Below, one piece after another: positions 61,701 through 64,000 of a stretch of 64,000 nucleotides of DNA. Both the position numbers and the translations under genes were made by a program. Location: positions 680,001-744,000 of the forward strand of contig NC_092578.1 in assembly GCF_037975245.1 (NCBI RefSeq), read 5' to 3'. Position 1 is the first letter of the stretch, and each line of letters starts with the position of its first letter. The notes under the pieces were generated by a model, which did no database searches, was not told the DNA's origin, and was given only the letters and a program-made list of their open reading frames with translations. Source of the DNA: Apostichopus japonicus (lineage: Eukaryota; Echinodermata; Holothuroidea; Aspidochirotida; Stichopodidae).

Positions 61701-64000
61701 GGTCTATTGTTTCAAGAGAGTAGTTATTAATGCAGTTGCATAATTTATAGTACAAGTATACATAGGCTGAAACCGTTATGGTTATACCAGGTAGTTGTTA
61801 TGAAACAACTCCCTGGTTATACCCGCCTCTGTGCTATACGGGAGGGTCGTAATTGTGTTTAATTTGGTATCCATAAAGAGAAACAAAGAGTTGACCGTGA
61901 GCGTCGCTTGATGGTAGCCTACATGTATAGGCTTTAATTCAGACAAGACATGCCTTGCTCATTGTATGTAAAGGAATAGATGAGACCACAACTAGTGTTA
62001 CAGACTCATGAAAAAATAGATGTTCAGACAATATAAAAGGTGTTTGAAGGTGGCAGTAAATAAATATTGGTGAAATTTAAGCATGATTGCTTATTATTTC
62101 ACTGTTAATCATATTATTGGGTCAAGTACAGATGAAGTTGAAAGACACAAACGATTCCAAGGTTCGATCAAACAGAGCCAGGGGGAAAAGAAATGGGAAA
62201 TTTGTGTTCGGGTCCAGTGTCAATGTGTAGAGTTAATCTACTTCTATACCATCCTTATTGATAGGGAAAATTCATAATGTTTCGCCCCGTTTTCTTCCAA
62301 AAATTATAGTTGATATAGGCCTATATAATTAGAGTAGATTCGAAATTAGACCTGTTTGTATAGAGGCATGTGTATATATTCCATCATATAACCATTCCAA
62401 AATGGAGCTGAATATAGCGTTGTAAATCGAATGCGGCAAAAATTCTAACAAAAGAAGAGCATTTTGCCGAAAAACCTTGATAAACACCTGTAGCATGTAC
62501 TATACGGGCTATAACCCCCACAACGGTCTTTTGCTATAACGCGCAGAGAAGGCGCCGTGGCTATTATTGGAAAGGGCATATCGATCTGGTCATGGTTTGC
62601 GCTACCAAGTCGAGCCGTGCTCACAATATGTAAGAAAACATGAGAAAATATAATGTATATGTAATATTGCTCATAGTAAATTCGCGTTCTCAAACGCCAA
62701 GCGTTCAAAGGCGTTGTTCTCCTGTTCTCATCTGCGAGAATAGTTGTTGTAGTAAAGGATCGAAGTTCTATAGCGATTTTATGAGCGAGATATTACAGTA
62801 TATCGGAAATTGATCCTTACAATGTTGTAAAATACGTATCATTGTTCGGGCCGTACAATTCTATTATATTGAAGGACTCTGTACGAATCAGAAGAATAAT
62901 TCATTTCACATGCGAGTCTGCGCGACACTATACTAGCGCCAAGTTGATGCTAGTTTCAGTGAACTCACTGAGTGCTGTGAGGCGTTGCAATGAGGAGCAT
63001 TGCACTTACGGCTTTTGATTATGTTGGCACTAGACTACTAAGTTTTGGGTGAGGGTGGGGGGCGGGGGGAGGCAGAGTGGGATGGGATCCAGGATGATGT
63101 AGGGTGGATGGGGTCTCGAATTCCAACAATTTGGGTCAGTTGTTTACACGAGTAAACTTGAAAAAAAATATATAAAATAAAGATCAGAACAATATGCAGC
63201 GGGCAAGCCTTTAGTGTCCGTATCGCCTGATTAATACAAGATTGTGGGCATACCGGTATTTCTTTTCACTTTTTTTTATTTTCGATATGTATGATCAAGA
63301 TCCACTTTCAGGAAATTTTCTTTTGAAACATGCATGTTCCTGGTAGGTTTCTTATCTGCCCGCGCTAAGTAATTCTTCATTGCACCTAGCACACTGACAT
63401 ATAAATCTACCTTCCCCGAGAAAATGTCAAGTTATCCATGGCCGTTAGTTACATCGACAGCTGAACATTAAGACAATGAACCGATGACAGGTTCTTACTT
63501 CAGCTTCTGTATATCCATATGTCCTTCCCATCCGTTTGGCGCCTTTCTCCGCTGACTGTCAATTGCATTCTACCTAATAATACCAAAAATTGTACCGAAC
63601 GAACGAATCTAATTTTAGATTCACAAATACCTTGATAGAACTTAAAAAGAAGAGGAAAAGATACACTGATGTGGGCGTAATACGATTCCACTCCGAGGAA
63701 CGCCCTTCGCTTTTTAATCATCAGCTTTTCATCAAATTCATTGACTCATCACTCATATTTATGACCTTGGAAAATGTATTTTCCAATCTGGTGACCAAAA
63801 CGGAAGATTTGACATGCTAAATCAACAGAGCTATCACTTCCCCCTTCTATTTTAGGTCGTTTCTTTCATATTAGAGAAACTTTAGTAACAGGATCTTTAA
63901 AGCAAAAGTTAAGAAGTAGTTTATATCGTCCAGTTTGATAATAACACTGTTTTCCGTCTGTAATTAATTGGTATAGCTGAGTGAAAATTATCTAGTACGG
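58750..64000. other. No gene recognised
   Basis: Poly-G at 61261-61273 and a G-run cluster at 63047-63086; one hairpin-family copy at 61784-61830. Frames are under 90 codons and match nothing I know. Confidence 0.5.
61784..61830. repeat. Hairpin family copy with GGTTATACC on both sides
   Basis: AGTTGTT-ATGA-AACAACT forms the core, and GGTTATACC occurs directly before and after it. A partial relative, GGTTATAGCAGGGAGTTGTT, is at 4618-4637. Confidence 0.6.

Overview
The window is animal nuclear DNA. It is AT-rich, has short introns with GT-AG borders, microsatellites, minisatellites, a tRNA-derived SINE and small DNA transposons, and no prokaryotic gene organisation. It holds one gene I can reconstruct with confidence: a complete cullin-2 (CUL2) gene on the + strand, 34403-47860, with 21 coding exons that join in frame to a 741-residue protein (vertebrate CUL2 is about 745 residues). 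Many phase-conserved short introns, the SINE type, poly-G/poly-C tracts and TAGGCCTA-type words suggest a marine invertebrate, possibly a deuterostome such as an echinoderm. That placement is inference, not proof.

Layout. 1-34.3 kb is gene-poor. It contains a 74-bp direct duplication (1.2-1.5 kb), a 32-bp minisatellite (3.25-3.67 kb), a GATG-type microsatellite (11.0 kb), a ~45-bp tandem repeat (11.9-12.1 kb), a (TA)n tract (13.24-13.38 kb), a 490-bp CAT/CAC-type trinucleotide tract (21.75-22.24 kb), a 354-bp tandem duplication (24.24-24.94 kb), and a 1.19-kb element made almost wholly of GATATC-centred palindromes between matching terminal inverted repeats (28996-30181). 34.4-47.9 kb is CUL2, whose introns 3, 4, 5, 7, 10, 12 and 20 each carry a different tandem repeat; the last intron also holds the SINE. 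47.9-64 kb is again gene-poor. It has the likely CUL2 3' UTR, small tandem repeats, a degenerate array carrying nuclear-receptor-like DR1 words (52.8-53.4 kb), and at 57588-58741 a DNA transposon with perfect 14-bp inverted ends and an 8-bp target duplication, into which a second hAT-like element has inserted.

Function. CUL2 is the scaffold of the elongin B/C-VHL-type ubiquitin ligase. The N-terminal start, the neddylation lysine (K686) and the C-terminal cullin signature are all intact. The most unusual structures are the GATATC palindrome element, the transposon-within-transposon with its higher-order tandem array, and a dispersed hairpin family (GGGAGTTGTT / AACAACTCCC) seen three times plus one partial copy. 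Nearly all other open frames are short and unsupported.
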